Assembly (NCBI GenBank): GCA_964017185.1
Contig: OZ024871.1
Span: forward strand, 28,000,488 to 28,064,487
DNA from: Rugalucina vietnamica
Taxonomy: Eukaryota; Mollusca; Bivalvia; Lucinida; Lucinidae
Direction of reading: 5' to 3'
Length of the DNA: 64,000 nt
The number at the start of each line of letters is the position of its first letter. Position 1 is the stretch's first letter. The notes beneath the pieces are model-generated. The model made no database searches. It saw nothing but the letters and a program-made list of their open reading frames with translations, and had not been told where the DNA came from. This document shows, in pieces, positions 38,501-53,500 of the stretch. The position numbers and the translations under genes are program-made.

Positions 38501-41500
38501 TTCAGTGTTCAAACATTCGATGGATCACGAGGAAGGTGTTTGAACACAAGGCCGCAGGCCGCGTGTTCAAACACCTTCCGAGTGATCCAGCGAATGTTTG
38601 AACACTGAAACAAACCATGGTTGATCGCTATTCTTGCATTTTTACTCTAGTCCACTTAAAATCTCATGAAAGTAACATTAACAACGTAAAAACTCAACGA
38701 AAACCGCAGAGCTTCTTCAATGTCGGCCATTTTGTTTCTACAAAAACACATGACGTCACGTCACATTGACCAATGACGTCGGCCAAAACCCATGTTCAAA
38801 CGGCACTTGAATTTCATGATTTGAACATGGGTTTTGCTGTTTGAAAACGGCTTTCGACCAATCGAAAACGGCTTCAAACAGCTATGCACATAGATATCTA
38901 TGCAAGAATAAAGAATTGAAAATCCTGTAAAACAGTTAAACAATAGGCTCATAATGTACAAAAAGTGAAAAACCTTCAACAATTACATTAAATTCTAAAA
39001 TTTTCGTGTGACTTATTTCGCGAATTTTCGATTTCCGAATCATTAGCAGGTCTTTGAAGAAGATCTATGGCCAAGATGTAAAAAGTCCCTAAATCACAGA
39101 TTTGGGAGGACAAAATTTTAAAGTTATGATTTTGGGGCTGAATTTAGCATTTATAGGAAAAGAAATATATACCCTTTTGTTTACAAAACAGTTTGGCTGA
39201 TTTAACAGAATCCAGATAATGCAACTAACTAATTTCCCAACCCACCCCATCTTTGTCAAAATGAACCATAGGACTTTGGACTGATTCGCAGTTGTTTGTC
39301 AACAGCACTTTTCAAGCAAACACATATGGGCTTGTTTGCCAATTGAATACTGATTAATGTCCACACATTGATTTTTAATTATTTTGTATTTTGAAGTTCA
39401 TTTTGTACGAAATGTAAGCATAGTGCATGAGATCTTTAATTTACAATCTTATAGTTTATTTCTAGGTACGTTCCCCCCCTAGACCCAGCATGTCCTTTCG
39501 ACAGTATATGTGTTTTTTCACATATACACATCATATAAAAGTGGCATCCTGGGTCTAGGGGGGGAACAGGGTCAGCAAGACGAAAATGTATAATTTTCTG
39601 AAATTTTTCATGAACAAAATAAAGCACTGTTATTATGGACAATTTTAAAGACATCAACTGTAGAATTGTAAATATTCATGGCCGTATTTCTTGTCAAACC
39701 AGTGTCCGGGTGTGTATATTGAGTTTCTGTAGATGTATAAATAGATATACAGTGCATGTTCAAAAGTAAATTTGCTTTCAATCTATGTGTATTGCACAAT
39801 GCTTAGAAGTGCAAATTCCATAAACAATGTTAAAACCAACATAAATAGTATCACAGACATTCAAAATATGCCAGAATACACTAACAACAAAGAGCCAGGC
39901 CTTTGCGTCTTTGAAAGTGATATATTTATCAATTAGGGAGAACTCCTATTTAATCCATAGATGTCCTTTGCGAATGAGTACTCGTGTATGTAAAGCTTAT
40001 TGTAATTCTTTATTAACAAGAACTTTATTTTCACGAGGTAACGAATTCCCGAATATTAGAGAAAATTAAGTTCTCTTAAACAATTCCGGATTTACAGTAT
40101 CAAGTTTGGAAATTTTGTGTGACATTTAATGAATTTCCTATTTTTAAAATATTAGTGAGATCTACTGACAAGATTGGAAAAGTCCCTAAAAGCCTAAAAT
40201 TGTTGGGTAAATTTCTAAAACGCATAATTTAAGCAAATTTTCCAACTGTATTTTTGGGTATTACATGTATTGTTAATTGTACAAAAATGGATTTGACAGC
40301 ATTCCCAAATGCCAACAGGTAGAGATCACTCTTGATGAATTGTACCTATCCAAATATTAACAATTTCTTACACAGCTTATGTTCATGGAGCAAAACAATA
40401 GTTTCCAATGTATTTGACTACAAGTTTTGCTATAAACAGATGCAACATTGATGTTGACGATATAAACCAGTTTTGGTTTTGTTGTTATTGCGCATGTGCA
40501 TCATTGGAACATGTTTTAAGGTCAGTCTGCTTCCAATCACGCTTAAATACTTATGTTCCACAGTCTGACGAACACCCCCCCCACCCCCCGGACCCAGCTT
40601 CTCGCTAACATATATTGTATAAACATATATTAGGTGTCTCCTGTAAAAAGGATTTGCTGGGTCTAGGGAAGGAACATAGTTCAAAAGTAAAAATAGTAAT
40701 GTTTACCATTTTTTAATTTCCAATCGGAAATAAAAAGACCTTAGAGCAGGTTCCAATGATGTGCATGTGCAACAACAACAAAACCAAAACTGGTTTATGT
40801 TGACAACATCCATTTTGCTTCGATTTATAGCATAAAATTCCAGTAAACTGCATAGGAAACTATATTTTTGCTCCATAAACATTAGCAGTGTGAGAAATTG
40901 TATATTTCTGGGTGGGTACAAAAAACAAGAGTTATCTCCACCTATTTTCATTAAGGACTGCTGCCAAATCCCTTTTTATACAATTTACACACAAACCTAA
41001 TAATACAATTTAAAAGTTTGCTTAAACTACGCGTTTTAAAAATTGACCCCTCAGTTTTAGGGTTTTAGGGACTTTTCCCATCTTATCCATAGATCTTCTT
41101 AATGAATATTGGCAAAAATCAAATTCTCGTTAACAATTCCGAGCTTACTGTATTTTCAACATTCAGCAGAACGTACATGTACATGTAGTTTTACTGTATG
41201 AAACACTCTTTACACTTATTTCGCTGTTTGTTTTCATCAGCAACAGTTTAGAAGCTTTTATTTGAAAACAAAGGACTTACTTCTCTAGAATGGCTTTGAC
41301 AACAGCATCAGGATTTTTATCATTCATATCATAGATAACTCTCAACACAGAGATAGGGAGGTTGAGATCATTGTGTAAAGCCTGAAAATATACAGCCAGC
41401 CAATGACATTCATACCAAGCTTTTTGCATTTGCGAAAACAAAGACACAGGTGAGCTGTGCAGTAACTGCAGAGCACCTTTGTTTTTGATGGCTTTGACTA

Positions 41501-44500
41501 CAGCATCAGAATTTTTCAGTATCATTCATAACTCTCAACACAGAGACAGGATAGTTGGGATCATTGTGTAAAGCCTGAAAATATATGGCCAGTCATTCTT
41601 ACCATACTTTTTGCATTTGCAAAAACAAAGACACAGATCAGCACCTTTGTTTTCACTTCCTTTGACAATAGCGTCAGGATTTTTATCATTCATATCATAG
41701 CTAACTCTCAACAAAGAGATGGAGAGGTTGAGATCATTGCATAAAGCCTGAAAAAATACAGCCCTTCAATCATGCCATGCTTTTTGCATTTGCAAAAATG
41801 AAAACGCAGTAACTGCACAGCTGATCAGCGCCTTTATTTTCGCTACTCAAATAGTACAATCCCTTGACTTCTTAAATCTAAAAATTCTAGCCGCTGGCCT
41901 TCTTCTGAGACTGTACAGGCCGGTTTGTAGCAGACCTGGTGGAACTAATAACCCACAGAGATCGGGAGGTGGAGAACATTGTGTAAAGCCTGAAAATACA
42001 TCAAGAACAACAGCACCCCTCATATCATAGATAACTCTCAGCACAGAGATCGGGAGGTTGAGATCATTGTGTAAAGCCTGAAAATATGCAGCCAGTCATT
42101 CATACCATGCTTTTTTGCATTTGTGAAAACAAAGTCGCAGATCAGCTGTGCAGTAACTGGACATTGTGAAGTGCCTGAAAATATACCATGCTCTTTGCAT
42201 TCGCAAAAACAAAGATGTAGATCAGCTGTGCAGTAAATGCACAGCTGAACAGCGCCTTTGTTTTCCCTGGCTTTGATCATCCATATAGTAGATAACTCTA
42301 AGCACAGAGACGGGGAGGTTAGGATCATTGTGTAAAGTCTAAAAATATACAGCCAATCATTCATACCATGCTTTCTGCATATGCGAAACAAAGTCGCAGA
42401 TCAGCTGTGTGTACACTGAAAAAAAAGTTATTAGAGGCCACCTCATATTTTTTCTTCTAGTTCAGAAAGTAAAATACGATCAATTAAAATTCATGATCAT
42501 ATGAATAAACCAATGTCTAACAGGAGCTCTGTGAGTTTCTGCATTCCAAAATGCGTGATACTTCTCACACAGACGAAGCATGTGTAAAGGTACCCTCATT
42601 TCAAAAAGTCACACTTTATTAACATCAAATTAAATGTCATATTATGACGTTGTGTTTTTACATTTTAATTTATTTGAAAGTGCTACTGACTGCCATGATG
42701 CAAGATAAAATTAAGTCAAAAGTGTTGCTGCAATAAGAATCTTCGTTTCTGTTTTGTACATGCAAGAAGACAACAACCTGAATAACAGGAATTCAGCTTT
42801 TGTATGCAATTTGCATACCAACTTTGTTCTTCTCCAGTTGCGTTATTATCAGCAGCATGGCATTGAAATTTTCAGCGATTATTTAGGTCAAATACTAGAC
42901 TCTGATAAACTTTGAAAATTCAAAAAATCGTCCACAAAATTTGTTATTTTGTTCGTTAAAAATTGGCATTGAAACCGGAAGTGTGTGGCAGCCTTGACCT
43001 GTTGGTCCTCGAAAATGGTCTAAAACAGTTCAGTCGAGTTATATCTCTCATTTCCAGGCCTCATCAAGTGAATTTAACAGGGGTCAACATGTTTAAGAGG
43101 CACATTAATGAATTTACCAAAAAATCTCAAAATTGGCGATTCTTAAAAATGCATAAAAATTCTACCAGTAGAGAAAATTTGAATGTTTTTCCGAGCCGTA
43201 ACGACCCCTTTGATGACACCCGTTCCTAATTTCAATAAATGGTGTGCTGTATCCAATTTTTTATTTAAAAACATTGATTTTTGCATTTTTACTCCAAAAA
43301 CGCTTTTAGTGAAAGAAAATTATTTCTTAACACTTTGGAACTTTACTTACTTGAGAGACACGTCTTTCGGCAAAAAAATTGTGCAATTTTGAACATGGCT
43401 TAGAAACAAAAAAAGAGTTTGAAAAGTGGCCTCTTATAACTTATTTTCAGTGTATGTGCACAGCTGATCAGCGCCTTTATTTTCGCTACTCAAATAGTAC
43501 AATCCCATGACTTCTTGAATCCAAAATTTCAAGACTCTGGCCTTCCTCTGAGACTGTACAGGCCGGTTTGTAGCAGAACTAAACACCCACAGAGATCAGG
43601 AGTTTGAGATCATTGTGTAAAGTCTGAAAATATACAGCCTGTCATTGATACCATTTCTGCATTTGCGAGGTTGAGATAATGGTGGAGTGACTGAAAATAA
43701 ACATGGAATCATTCATATTAACTACAGATTACTAGGACAGCATCTTTGTTTGTACATGTATTGTGGTTTAACCTCCTAGTCAACTATTTGAGCCGCGACA
43801 CAAGAAAACCAGTATTCGGGGTTCCGACAAAAAACGACCTGTACTGTCATAAAAGCAGGCTAGAAGCTTGAAATTTCGGATTTAAGAAGAAGAGAAATTG
43901 TACTATCTGTGTAGCGAAAACAAAGCTGCTGATCAGCTTCACAGCTACTGCAAAGCTGATTTGTGCCTTTGTTTTCACATATGCAAAAATCTGTTTTTCT
44001 CACGATGTGGCTCATTCTACCTGTCAGTACTTTAAGGAGTAAATGTGCACTACTTAGGGAGATAATATTGTGACCCTAGATGGGACTGAACCCAGGACCT
44101 CTCGATTCTGAGTCCGACACTCTACCACTAGACCACTGCACTCCCTCGGAGAGTATTTATAACTTCATGCAAATCATCTGAGCTGCGAAATGAGAAAAAC
44201 AGATTTTTGCCTATGTGAAAACAAAGGTGCGGATCAGCTGTGCAGTAACTGCACAGCTGATCAATGCCTTTGTTTTCGCTACTAGGATAGTACAATTCCT
44301 CCTCTACTTAAAATCCAAAATTTTAAGTTTCTAGCTCTCTTCAATGACTGCACAGGCTGCTTTGTGGTCGGAAACCCCAAAGACCGATTTTCTCAAGTCA
44401 CGGCTCATCTGTATTATGATCCTACTGACAGTCGTACAAGATCTCATTGCTTTAGAGCTCCTACTAACTCCATACATGTGATATCTCCCTATTTCAGAGG

Positions 44501-47500
44501 GATCTCCCTATTTTTGAGAAAATCTTCCTATTTGGAATTCCAGAATTCCCCTAAATATTTTATATATCTCCCTATTTCAGATCTCACCTATCAGATATCA
44601 AGAATTTCCTTCTAAATTTTATCATTCTCCCTATTTGGAAAGGGATATCTCAGGCTTCTTAGATGTATCACATGGATGACTAACCAAGCAGAACTGGGTG
44701 TGATTAAATTAAAAAATATGAGCCGCGTCATGAGAAAAACAACATTTTGCATATGTGAAAACAAAGGCACTGATCAGCTTCGCAGTAACTGCGAAGCTGA
44801 TCAGCGCCTTTGTTTTCGCTACATGGATAGTATAATTCCTCTACATTCTAAATCCAAAATTTCCAGCATCTAGCCATTTTCTATCCTTGCACAGCTTGGT
44901 TTGTGTCGAACATGTTCAGAAACCACATTGTTGGTTTTCTCATGACAAGGCTCATATAAGCTTAAAAGAGTAAGGTGATATTTCAATAAAAACAATACAG
45001 AGCTGTACGTCTCAAACTAACATGACTTTTCTACATCAAAACATATTTTTTCAGGCAATCTAGAATTCTATTTAGTTGACATAACAGAAGAGAAACAGAG
45101 GCAAACAGAATTGGGAACAGGATGATCAGGGTCTACCCTTTTTGCAAAGCTTTTCAACAAAACAACAACAACAACAAAAATAAAACAAAAAAAACAAGAT
45201 GACAAAAATAAAAATACCTTAAACATAAGTTTCGTCTTTTCATCCACCTCTTCAAAGATCTCCGACGATTCTTCAGGCATACTGAGACCTGTGTCTGACG
45301 ACGTCGACGACGAGGAATCACTGAACATGGAGTCCATGTCATTGTCTCGGCTTGGCGACTTGGTAGCTTTCTTCAAAACATCCTTAAAATTGCTCATGTC
45401 AACTGAGGCCTGGCTAGGGGCTTTTTTGATATGGGTGGGGAAGCCCTCATGGGTGTATAGCATCAGGGATAGGACCTATACAAGTAAAAAGAGCCGCGTC
45501 AGGTGACAACCAACAAAGTGGTTTCCAAACAGGTCCGACACAAACCGGCCTGAACAAGTGCAGAAGATGGCTAGAGGCTGGAAATTTTGGATTTAGAAAG
45601 AATAGGAATTGTACTATCCTTGTAGCGAAAACAAAGGCGCTGATCAGCTTCTGCGCCTTTGTTTTCATATATGCAAAATGTTGTATTTCTCATGACGTGA
45701 CTCAAATTATTTTGTTATTCTGTAATGTCATATAAAAAATTGTGGTTTGCCTTTATTATTCACATACATCTGTTGCCAAGAATGTTATCTATGCATTATT
45801 CTAATACTGTAAATTCGGAAATTTTCGCATGACTTTTATTTCAAGAATTTTCTATTTCCAAATTATTAGCGAGTTCTTGAATTCGCGAGTGAGTGTCCAT
45901 GTATTCTATAAAGTTTATAGTGACTCTTTATTAGCCAGAACTTTGAATTCGCGAGGCAACCAATTTGCGAATATTAGCGAAAATTAAGTTCTCGCGAATA
46001 TTTTCGGATCTACAGTAGTATGCCTATATGTCCCTGGGTAAATTCTAGTGATATGGTGCAACAACTCACTGTGAAGGCACACAAATCTTTAAGTTGAAAC
46101 TCAATTTCATATGATGACATTAAAATAAAAGTTTGTATGAATAGAAGTCACAAGGTGTTATTTCCTGAATACTCCATTTCCAAATTATCAACAAGCATTT
46201 AAATTCACAAATGAGTACTCATTAAGTCTACAATTTATAGAAAGTATTAATAAATGACAACTTTGAATTTGTGAGGCAACAAATTCACAAATATTAGCCA
46301 AAAATAAGTTCTTATGAACATTTCCAAACTTACAGTATGTTGACATGCGTTAGGTAAATTAACCTAGAAAGAATGGCTCACCTCTAGATCCTTGAGTAGC
46401 CATTGCTGACTGAAGCCAGTCCCCTTACTAGCTGTAGATACTAGGCACTGTATAAAGTCTGGCGTGTAGAGGCTCTCTATAGAGCAGTTATCCGCTGACT
46501 TCAGACTGTTGTTTAACAACTTAAGGGCAAGGGACAGAACCCATAGGTCCTCAACAGACAGGCTCTCATCTGAAACATGAAAGAGTACAGTCTCCTTACC
46601 TGCCATACATATGCAAGGCACTGTATTAATTCTTTTGTTGTTGTTTTTTGCATCAAGGTTTAACATCCCAGTCAACAACTTTTCATGAAGGGATGGAGCA
46701 AAAATTGCCTTTGTATTAATCGGTACTCTGAGGAATAAACGCATCTTGCTCAAGGACACAAAGAAGGACCTCTCAATTTTGAGTCTGATGCTCTATCACA
46801 TGATGATGATGATGCCCTTTTTAGATCTTTCTAAAGTCTGGCATGTACAGACTCTCATGACAATTTTTTTGGTTTCGCTGTTATCATACATTCCGAAGAA
46901 TTACCATTACTACAATTTCAAAGTACATAAAACTAACCTCCATTATTCTTCTTGTCAACAATATCCTTAATGACCTTGAGAAACACCACAATATTACTGG
47001 GGTCCCACACTTCTGCCGTCAGGGCAATGCAGTCTATATACTTGTCTAAGACCTGAAACCCAAATGAAAAAATAAATATATCAAATGCTTTTTCGCAAAT
47101 CAAAATACTGTAAGTTCAGAAATTTTTGAGAATGTTATCAAAACTTTTAAAAATTTACAATAACCAATTTAACCATCACTTATTTATGTCTTTACCTTGC
47201 ATAATCAGACAATAATAAGCACACAGGAAGCTAAACTTAGACAAAAGAGGTACAAGAAATAATATGTAATTTTGGTTAAATTGGGTCATGTTGATACTGT
47301 CATAAAACAAACCAACGTTCAGTCAATTTATACAAAACTAAAACATGCCAATGCAATAGACAGTTTTCCAGTTGTAAATTGTTGATATTTTTTTTGCTAA
47401 AAACATAGATTGTGTACATGTTAAACCCATGCACCATGGTGGTTCTAACGAGTACCAAAAATCTATGTTTTTAAAAAAAAATGTATACCCATGTACCGCT

Positions 47501-50500
47501 ATACCAAAGTTTTGTAACAGTGGAGTGTGGAGAGTTATACATTACACGGACATATTATCCTGTTAAGAATGCATGTTTCTTTTGTACAAGTCTGGCAAAA
47601 GCTTACAGTGTGCCTTCTCCTTGACTTCACATCCACCACTAGGGTACTGTGTTTGTCAGGATAATGTTTGAGGACCACGCCTGTTTTGATTTCTACTCCA
47701 GTGTGATTGTAGGTGACCAGCGTCCCAGTAGTGAGAACCTGGAAAACAGCATTACTTTATTCAATCTTTTCTACACAAAGTTTTCTCGGGTTTTCAAAAC
47801 CACCACCAAAATACTAGATATTTGAGCAGCTTGCTTTTATTATTTTGTGTGCTTTATGAAGCCTTTGGTTCAGTGCTGTATATAAGCCTGTTTGTCTTAT
47901 TTATTGGACACGGGCAAATAGAATAGCCCCAGATGTAATGCCACAAAACGCAGAGTCCAATGAGAGGCTAATCTGTTTGGCTAGAGGAATTTTGACCAAA
48001 ATATGAAATAAAAAAAAAAATCTCTCTTGGTGTCCCTAAAAATGAAAGAGGACTCACTAAAACCATAATAATGGGAAAATTCATTCATCAACAATGGGTC
48101 AAAACATCTAAAATGTGATGCACTTACCTCCGGGAAACCAGCCATCACAAACATGGCAAATATTGAGGATAATTCTGGCTTCTGAAAGAAAAGTCAAAAT
48201 GAATAATCAAAATCACAGAAATGAATTTAATCTTATATTCTATACATAACTGAGTGGCTCTACAAGTCTTGCCACATAAAAATTGTTATAAAAAGGAATA
48301 AGTTTGTCACTTCTAAATTCTTAGAATAGAACCACAGACAGATTTGACTTTGGTCAAAGGACCAATGCTCTAATTTGTAAAATGTTTTTGTATAAGTTAT
48401 TGGCAGACATCACTTGAGCCGTGTCATGAGAAAATAGCTTCTTGCCTAAGCGGTAACAAAGGCAGATCTGCACAGTAGCTGCACAGCTAAACAGCTCCTT
48501 TGTTTTCACTACACAGATGGTACATGTATATTCCTCTTCTACTCAAATCCAATTTTCAAGCTTAAAGCCTTTTTCTGTGACTGTACAGGCCGGTTTGTGT
48601 CCGATCTTGTCAGAAACTCTGAAGACCAGATTTCTTGCGCTGCGGCTCACTTAGGCCTACACCGTTTACTTAGGTTATCAAAAAATAACACTTGTAATGA
48701 GTTGATGGTGTAGGGCAAGTTTCATGGACAGTTTTGAGAAAAGTTTCGAAAAGTGTTTTATTGTTAATGTCCCTGTCACCAGCTATGGTCATGGGGATGA
48801 TCCAGACTTCTACCAACATAAATGACCAAGACTTTCATGCATAAATGGTCAGTCCACTATTCACTATTCCCAGACAGAGACCTTTTCAATGGTTGACCAG
48901 CTGTTAGGTGGTCAGTCAGTTCTGACTCAACTGGTAAGCAGCTTTGCATGACTCAAGATATCTGAGACTCAAGATAGAAACTGAATCTGAATAACACTAG
49001 GGTAATGAATCTGAATAGTTTACTGGTGACACGTCAAATGACAATATTTCATGGATGAAACTAGCTGTCCATTTATTTCTCACAGCCTTATTGACAGTTG
49101 GGGATGAAGTAAAACCAAATAGTTTTACACTCACCAGAGCAATATTCTGTACACAGTTTGTGAGATGGTGGTGTAACACAAGCTTCCATTCTGCTGAGAC
49201 ACACAGTTGTTGTAGAATCCTTGCAACAGAACATGCCCACTCCAGACCACTCCTGAAGGTAAAACACCAATAAAATAACTCATTTAAGTGAGGCCAAAGG
49301 TGAAAACAAAAGCATCAAGATAATTATAATTCTTTCTACAAACAAGTTTTCAGCAATTCTTTATTTTCATGGCTTGTCTCCCTTGACATTTTCCAGAGAA
49401 TTCTCTTTTCATGGAGTGACAAAGGCCTAGGTGCAGGAACCATCGAAATCGGCCTTGTTTCAGAAATGCATGATTTCTTAATATGTGTTAAGGGGATCAT
49501 TTTGATGGAGAAAAATGATATTTTTTATTGGAATTGCACTTAAATTGTTAGAGCTACGGGGTTACAAAGAGACACACCCCTGTCCATTTTTGCGACGTAA
49601 AATAACGTAATGTACGTAAATGTTAACGTCATATACGTTTATACGAAGGTGCATTTGTGATTCGGCACAATAACCGATACTAAAGTGTCTGCGAGGAACC
49701 AAGACGTAGGTGATATGCTTACAGTTGGCGGGAGATTATCGCCAGCACCCTGATCGATAAGCCCTACCACCACCCCCCTCCCCCTTTAAACTGAGTGTCC
49801 GGGACACGGAACAGAAGAAGCATGTGTTTTTCTGTCGATTTTGGCAATGTTTCCCGATTACCTTTAAACTTCCGGTCCTCTCTCATACATGTACACACCC
49901 ACACCCGTACAATTTATTAATACAATGGAGAATATGAGTTTAGTTTAAACGTTCCTAAGTTTCAGCAGGTTTCTGCGATTTCGTTATCACGTTTCTAAAT
50001 AGTGTCAGACTCTGTTGCGAGGACATGTGCAGGGACACGGCAACCATCTCGTAATCGGAATAATTGCAACTGGCAAAATAATTCCTACAATCTAGGCAGT
50101 CTTTACTAAACCATCGCTTTGCAGGATTTAGACAGCGGTCTCTCCGGAATAGCCCGATGTAAAGGCGTTTCAAAAATATCATTTCGAAAGCATGCTGTAT
50201 AAGCGCTGAACAAAACAGTCGTCGCACGCATGTACAGTAGACAATGCATAAAAATGATGTGCCCTATGACATGTTTTTATTTATTCATTTATTTATTTAT
50301 TTATTTATTTATTGAAGATGATAACAAGTCGAAGGCCACCTACTTACTCAATGTTGAGATGCGATCCTCGAAACGACCGACTGAAAAAGCGGCTTTATGT
50401 ACAGTATAATATAACTTATATTTTGTGCGTGAATCAGCTAACACAAGACGTGTTATTATTTTGATAAAAGTTACATTTGTGTTTTCAAACAGAAGCAATC

Positions 50501-53500
50501 TAAAAAGTTTATAAAAAGACAAAAAGCGGACAAAATAGAATATTGTCCACTGGCACCAGACATCAGACCGTACACGGTCTATTATCATTGGGAATCTGAT
50601 TGTAACCTAGCTACTCGTATATCTGGGTACCATACGGTTGAACATTTAGAAACGCACAAAATTGAAAAATTCAGAAGCATAAAAAACTTGATATGTTTAA
50701 TATTTTTACTCAAAACATAGATTGTGGGTACACGTTAGAACCGCCTCGCTGAGGCGGTTGTAACGAGTACGCACAATGTAACGAGTACGCACAATCTATG
50801 TTTTGGAGCAAAAGTAAGAAAAAATGTATACACCTGCAAACCCTAGTTTTACTTTACAAAAGTAAAAGTTTGGTTTAAACGTTTCGCGGGCATCTTTTCC
50901 TGATGACCAGTGTTCCGAGGCTTCTTTTTGTAAAAAAACCTTTTCTTGACATTTTGATTGTCTTGGTGAGTTGTTTCCCTTGTAGTAAAACTCGTGGTCA
51001 CATTCATATTTATTCTTGAAACATGCGATTTCAATATATTGTAAAAGTGCTAAATGAATTTATTTAATCATTGAAACTTTGAAAATGTGTTTATAACTGG
51101 ACAGACGAACCCTCAAGTAATAGACTGTCTACTGTGTCTACTGTGTTCACCACATGGACTTTAAAACTTGAAATATTAAAACCGTTAAAATGCCTCTGTA
51201 TATTTGCGCTGCCAAACGAAACTGCCACAGTGGTGCAGTGGATAAGCCACTCGCCTTGTGGTCACAGGTTCGATCCCGGGCTTCTCAAAAAAACATCTAC
51301 TAAAATCAATCTCCCGGTTGAGCCTTCGGGTGCTGCCGGGACAACCTCAAAGTACTGGTCTCGCCAAGAAAAAAAAAACAACAAAAAAAAACGTAACCTC
51401 CGTGGTGCAGTGGTTAAGTCACTCGCCCGCAGGTTCGATCCCGGGCTTCTCCAAACACAACAACAAAAATCAACCTCCCGGTTGAGCCTTCCGGTGCCCC
51501 CGGTACAACAAACCCACAAAAACAACCTCCTATACTACTGGTCTCGCCCAGGAAAAAAACCCCTATATCATGCTTTTATCATTATTCTCATGCTGAACGT
51601 GAATCATGATTTTTGCCTGAACGACCCTGTCTCGTGTAGCGCGCTTCTTTCTCGCATCATGACAAGACGGCTTCATTGCAGCACATCAAATTGCTAAATG
51701 GAGATTTGCAAAGGAGAGAACCGCTATGGGAAATTAACCGTTCCACTAGCACAAACTTTTTAATGGTGAGGGCATCTACATGTATGCTGACTGATGTATC
51801 TATACGATCACTTCAAAGGTTCTAATCACAACTCGTTTTTTTTCTGGAAGTACATGTATGTATGTATAAATGACGACAACATCGCAATCTCTGAAAATTG
51901 ATCTACGCTGAAAACACTTTAAACTGCAATTGTCTGGACATGTTGTTTATGTGACACCAAATCTATCTTAAAACATACAACTGAATTAAAAAAAATCTAT
52001 CTGAACGCCGCCTTAATTGGTACCCAGCTGGCTAACCCGCAGCCCACTCCACTTCGTGACAGTTTGGTTACTACGTGACTCTTGTGAAGGCATGGTTCGG
52101 ATGAGACTTAGGAATATGTCTTTGATTTAGACTCCTCGTGTAAATTCTCGAAATTGCAGCACAATTATAGTCTGGCGTTCGTTGCTACTGACGAGGGTTC
52201 ATTACCCGAAATTGCGCAATATAGTCCATACTATCTCCCTTTGAATGTTTTACTGCTTCCAAAGGATCAAACCTTTATATTTTATTTAAACGGGTTTCGT
52301 CTCTGTTTGACCTAAGGTGTGCGTGGGACATTCAACCCAAAATCAACCAAACAAACACAGCAGTTCTAAGCCCTTTCGAAGCACTCTGAAAGTTAATCCG
52401 ACGTAAGGTTCCTGTGACTAGACATAGTCCTTACTGTTTACTTTGTCTATTCAAGCACCGCAGCTCAATCTGCCTCTGTTCTTTCAGTGGTTATGCGTTG
52501 TTGTCGGTTGCGGAAGTCCGCGGGTTCGAATCCCAGTCGCTACATACCAAAGACATGTAAATGATACCAGTGGCTACCTACCTTTGATGATTTTTTTTTC
52601 TTGTGGTGTAATATTTATGTGGTTTTAGCGGGATAGTTTCGTTTTATTTTGTGTATAAAGTCTGATTTTCGCCTGCATAGTACAAGTTACTTTCGGTTAG
52701 AAGCGTGAGATAATGCCAATACATATCATGGCAAAGGTCATTTTGTTTCCGTGTTCCGTCAATGAAACAGTTGAACGGGACAATGCTAGTCACGTGGAGG
52801 TACCGATAAACAATGCGACCACTGTACCAATACAATGTGACTATGTAATGACCGATCGCTGTACGATTGTTGTCCCCCGCAACTCCTCCTACAGTTTTAC
52901 TCCGATTCTTTTGAAACTTTACAGATGTTTTTACCATCCATTTAAGATATGCATGTGGTTTGGATATAATCCTCAGATTAATTTTTCACTCTTTTTTCGC
53001 AATTTGAACTTAGTCATTTTTCGAGCATTTTGACAATAAAAGTGAATGGACAGTGGGTACCTTGTGTGCGCAACTCCTCCTAAAGTTTTATTCCGATTGT
53101 TTTGAAACTTTACATATGCCTTAACCAGGCTTTGAAGATATGCATGTGGTTTGGATATGATACTCAGATTAATTTTTATTACTTTTTTTCGCAATTTGAA
53201 CTTAGTCATTTTTCGATCATTTTGACAATGAAAGTGAATGGACAGGGGGTACCTTGTGTGCGCAACTCCTCCTACAATTTTATTCTGATTCTTTTGAAAC
53301 TTTATAAATGTCTTTATAATGCTTTGAAAATACGCATATGATTTGCATATTATCCTCAGTTTATTTTTTATCACTTTTTCGCAATTTGAACTAAGTCGTT
53401 TTTTTTGCGTTTACGCTTAGAAAGTTCATGTGGCTTCTCAGATTATATTTGTGTAACTAAACAATCAAGGCGGGGGACATAAATTCTCTGAATTTGCTTG

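Larger units (their letters stand above)
41484..43692 (-). pseudogene. Tandem decayed copies of ZZEF1 exon 16 (about seven)
   Basis: Partial copies lie at about 41484-41571, 41661-41748, 41947-41989, 42018-42078, 42277-42339, 43587-43622 and 43671-43692. Each keeps the exon 5' end (ALHNDLNLP or variants) and most keep the TTTTCAG acceptor. Each is followed in plus orientation by the same piece of TGAGCC element, so the repeated unit is exon plus acceptor plus element fragment (roughly 180-250 bp). None keeps the AGAAGTAAGT donor. Some hold in-frame stops (the copy at 41484), others stay open. Confidence 0.85.

Noticed and set aside
45154-45342. Arg-rich minus-strand frame
   Set aside because: Shifted frame of ZZEF1 exon 15 running into the intron.
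51222-51300. Possible tRNA gene
   Set aside because: Repeated 175 bp further on with the same non-tRNA body and an A-rich tail; a SINE.
51134-51697. Plus-strand open frame of 187 codons
   Set aside because: Spans two tandem SINE copies with pol III boxes; no protein similarity.
52713-53374. Open frames on both strands
   Set aside because: By-products of a 191-bp tandem repeat that lacks stops in some frames.
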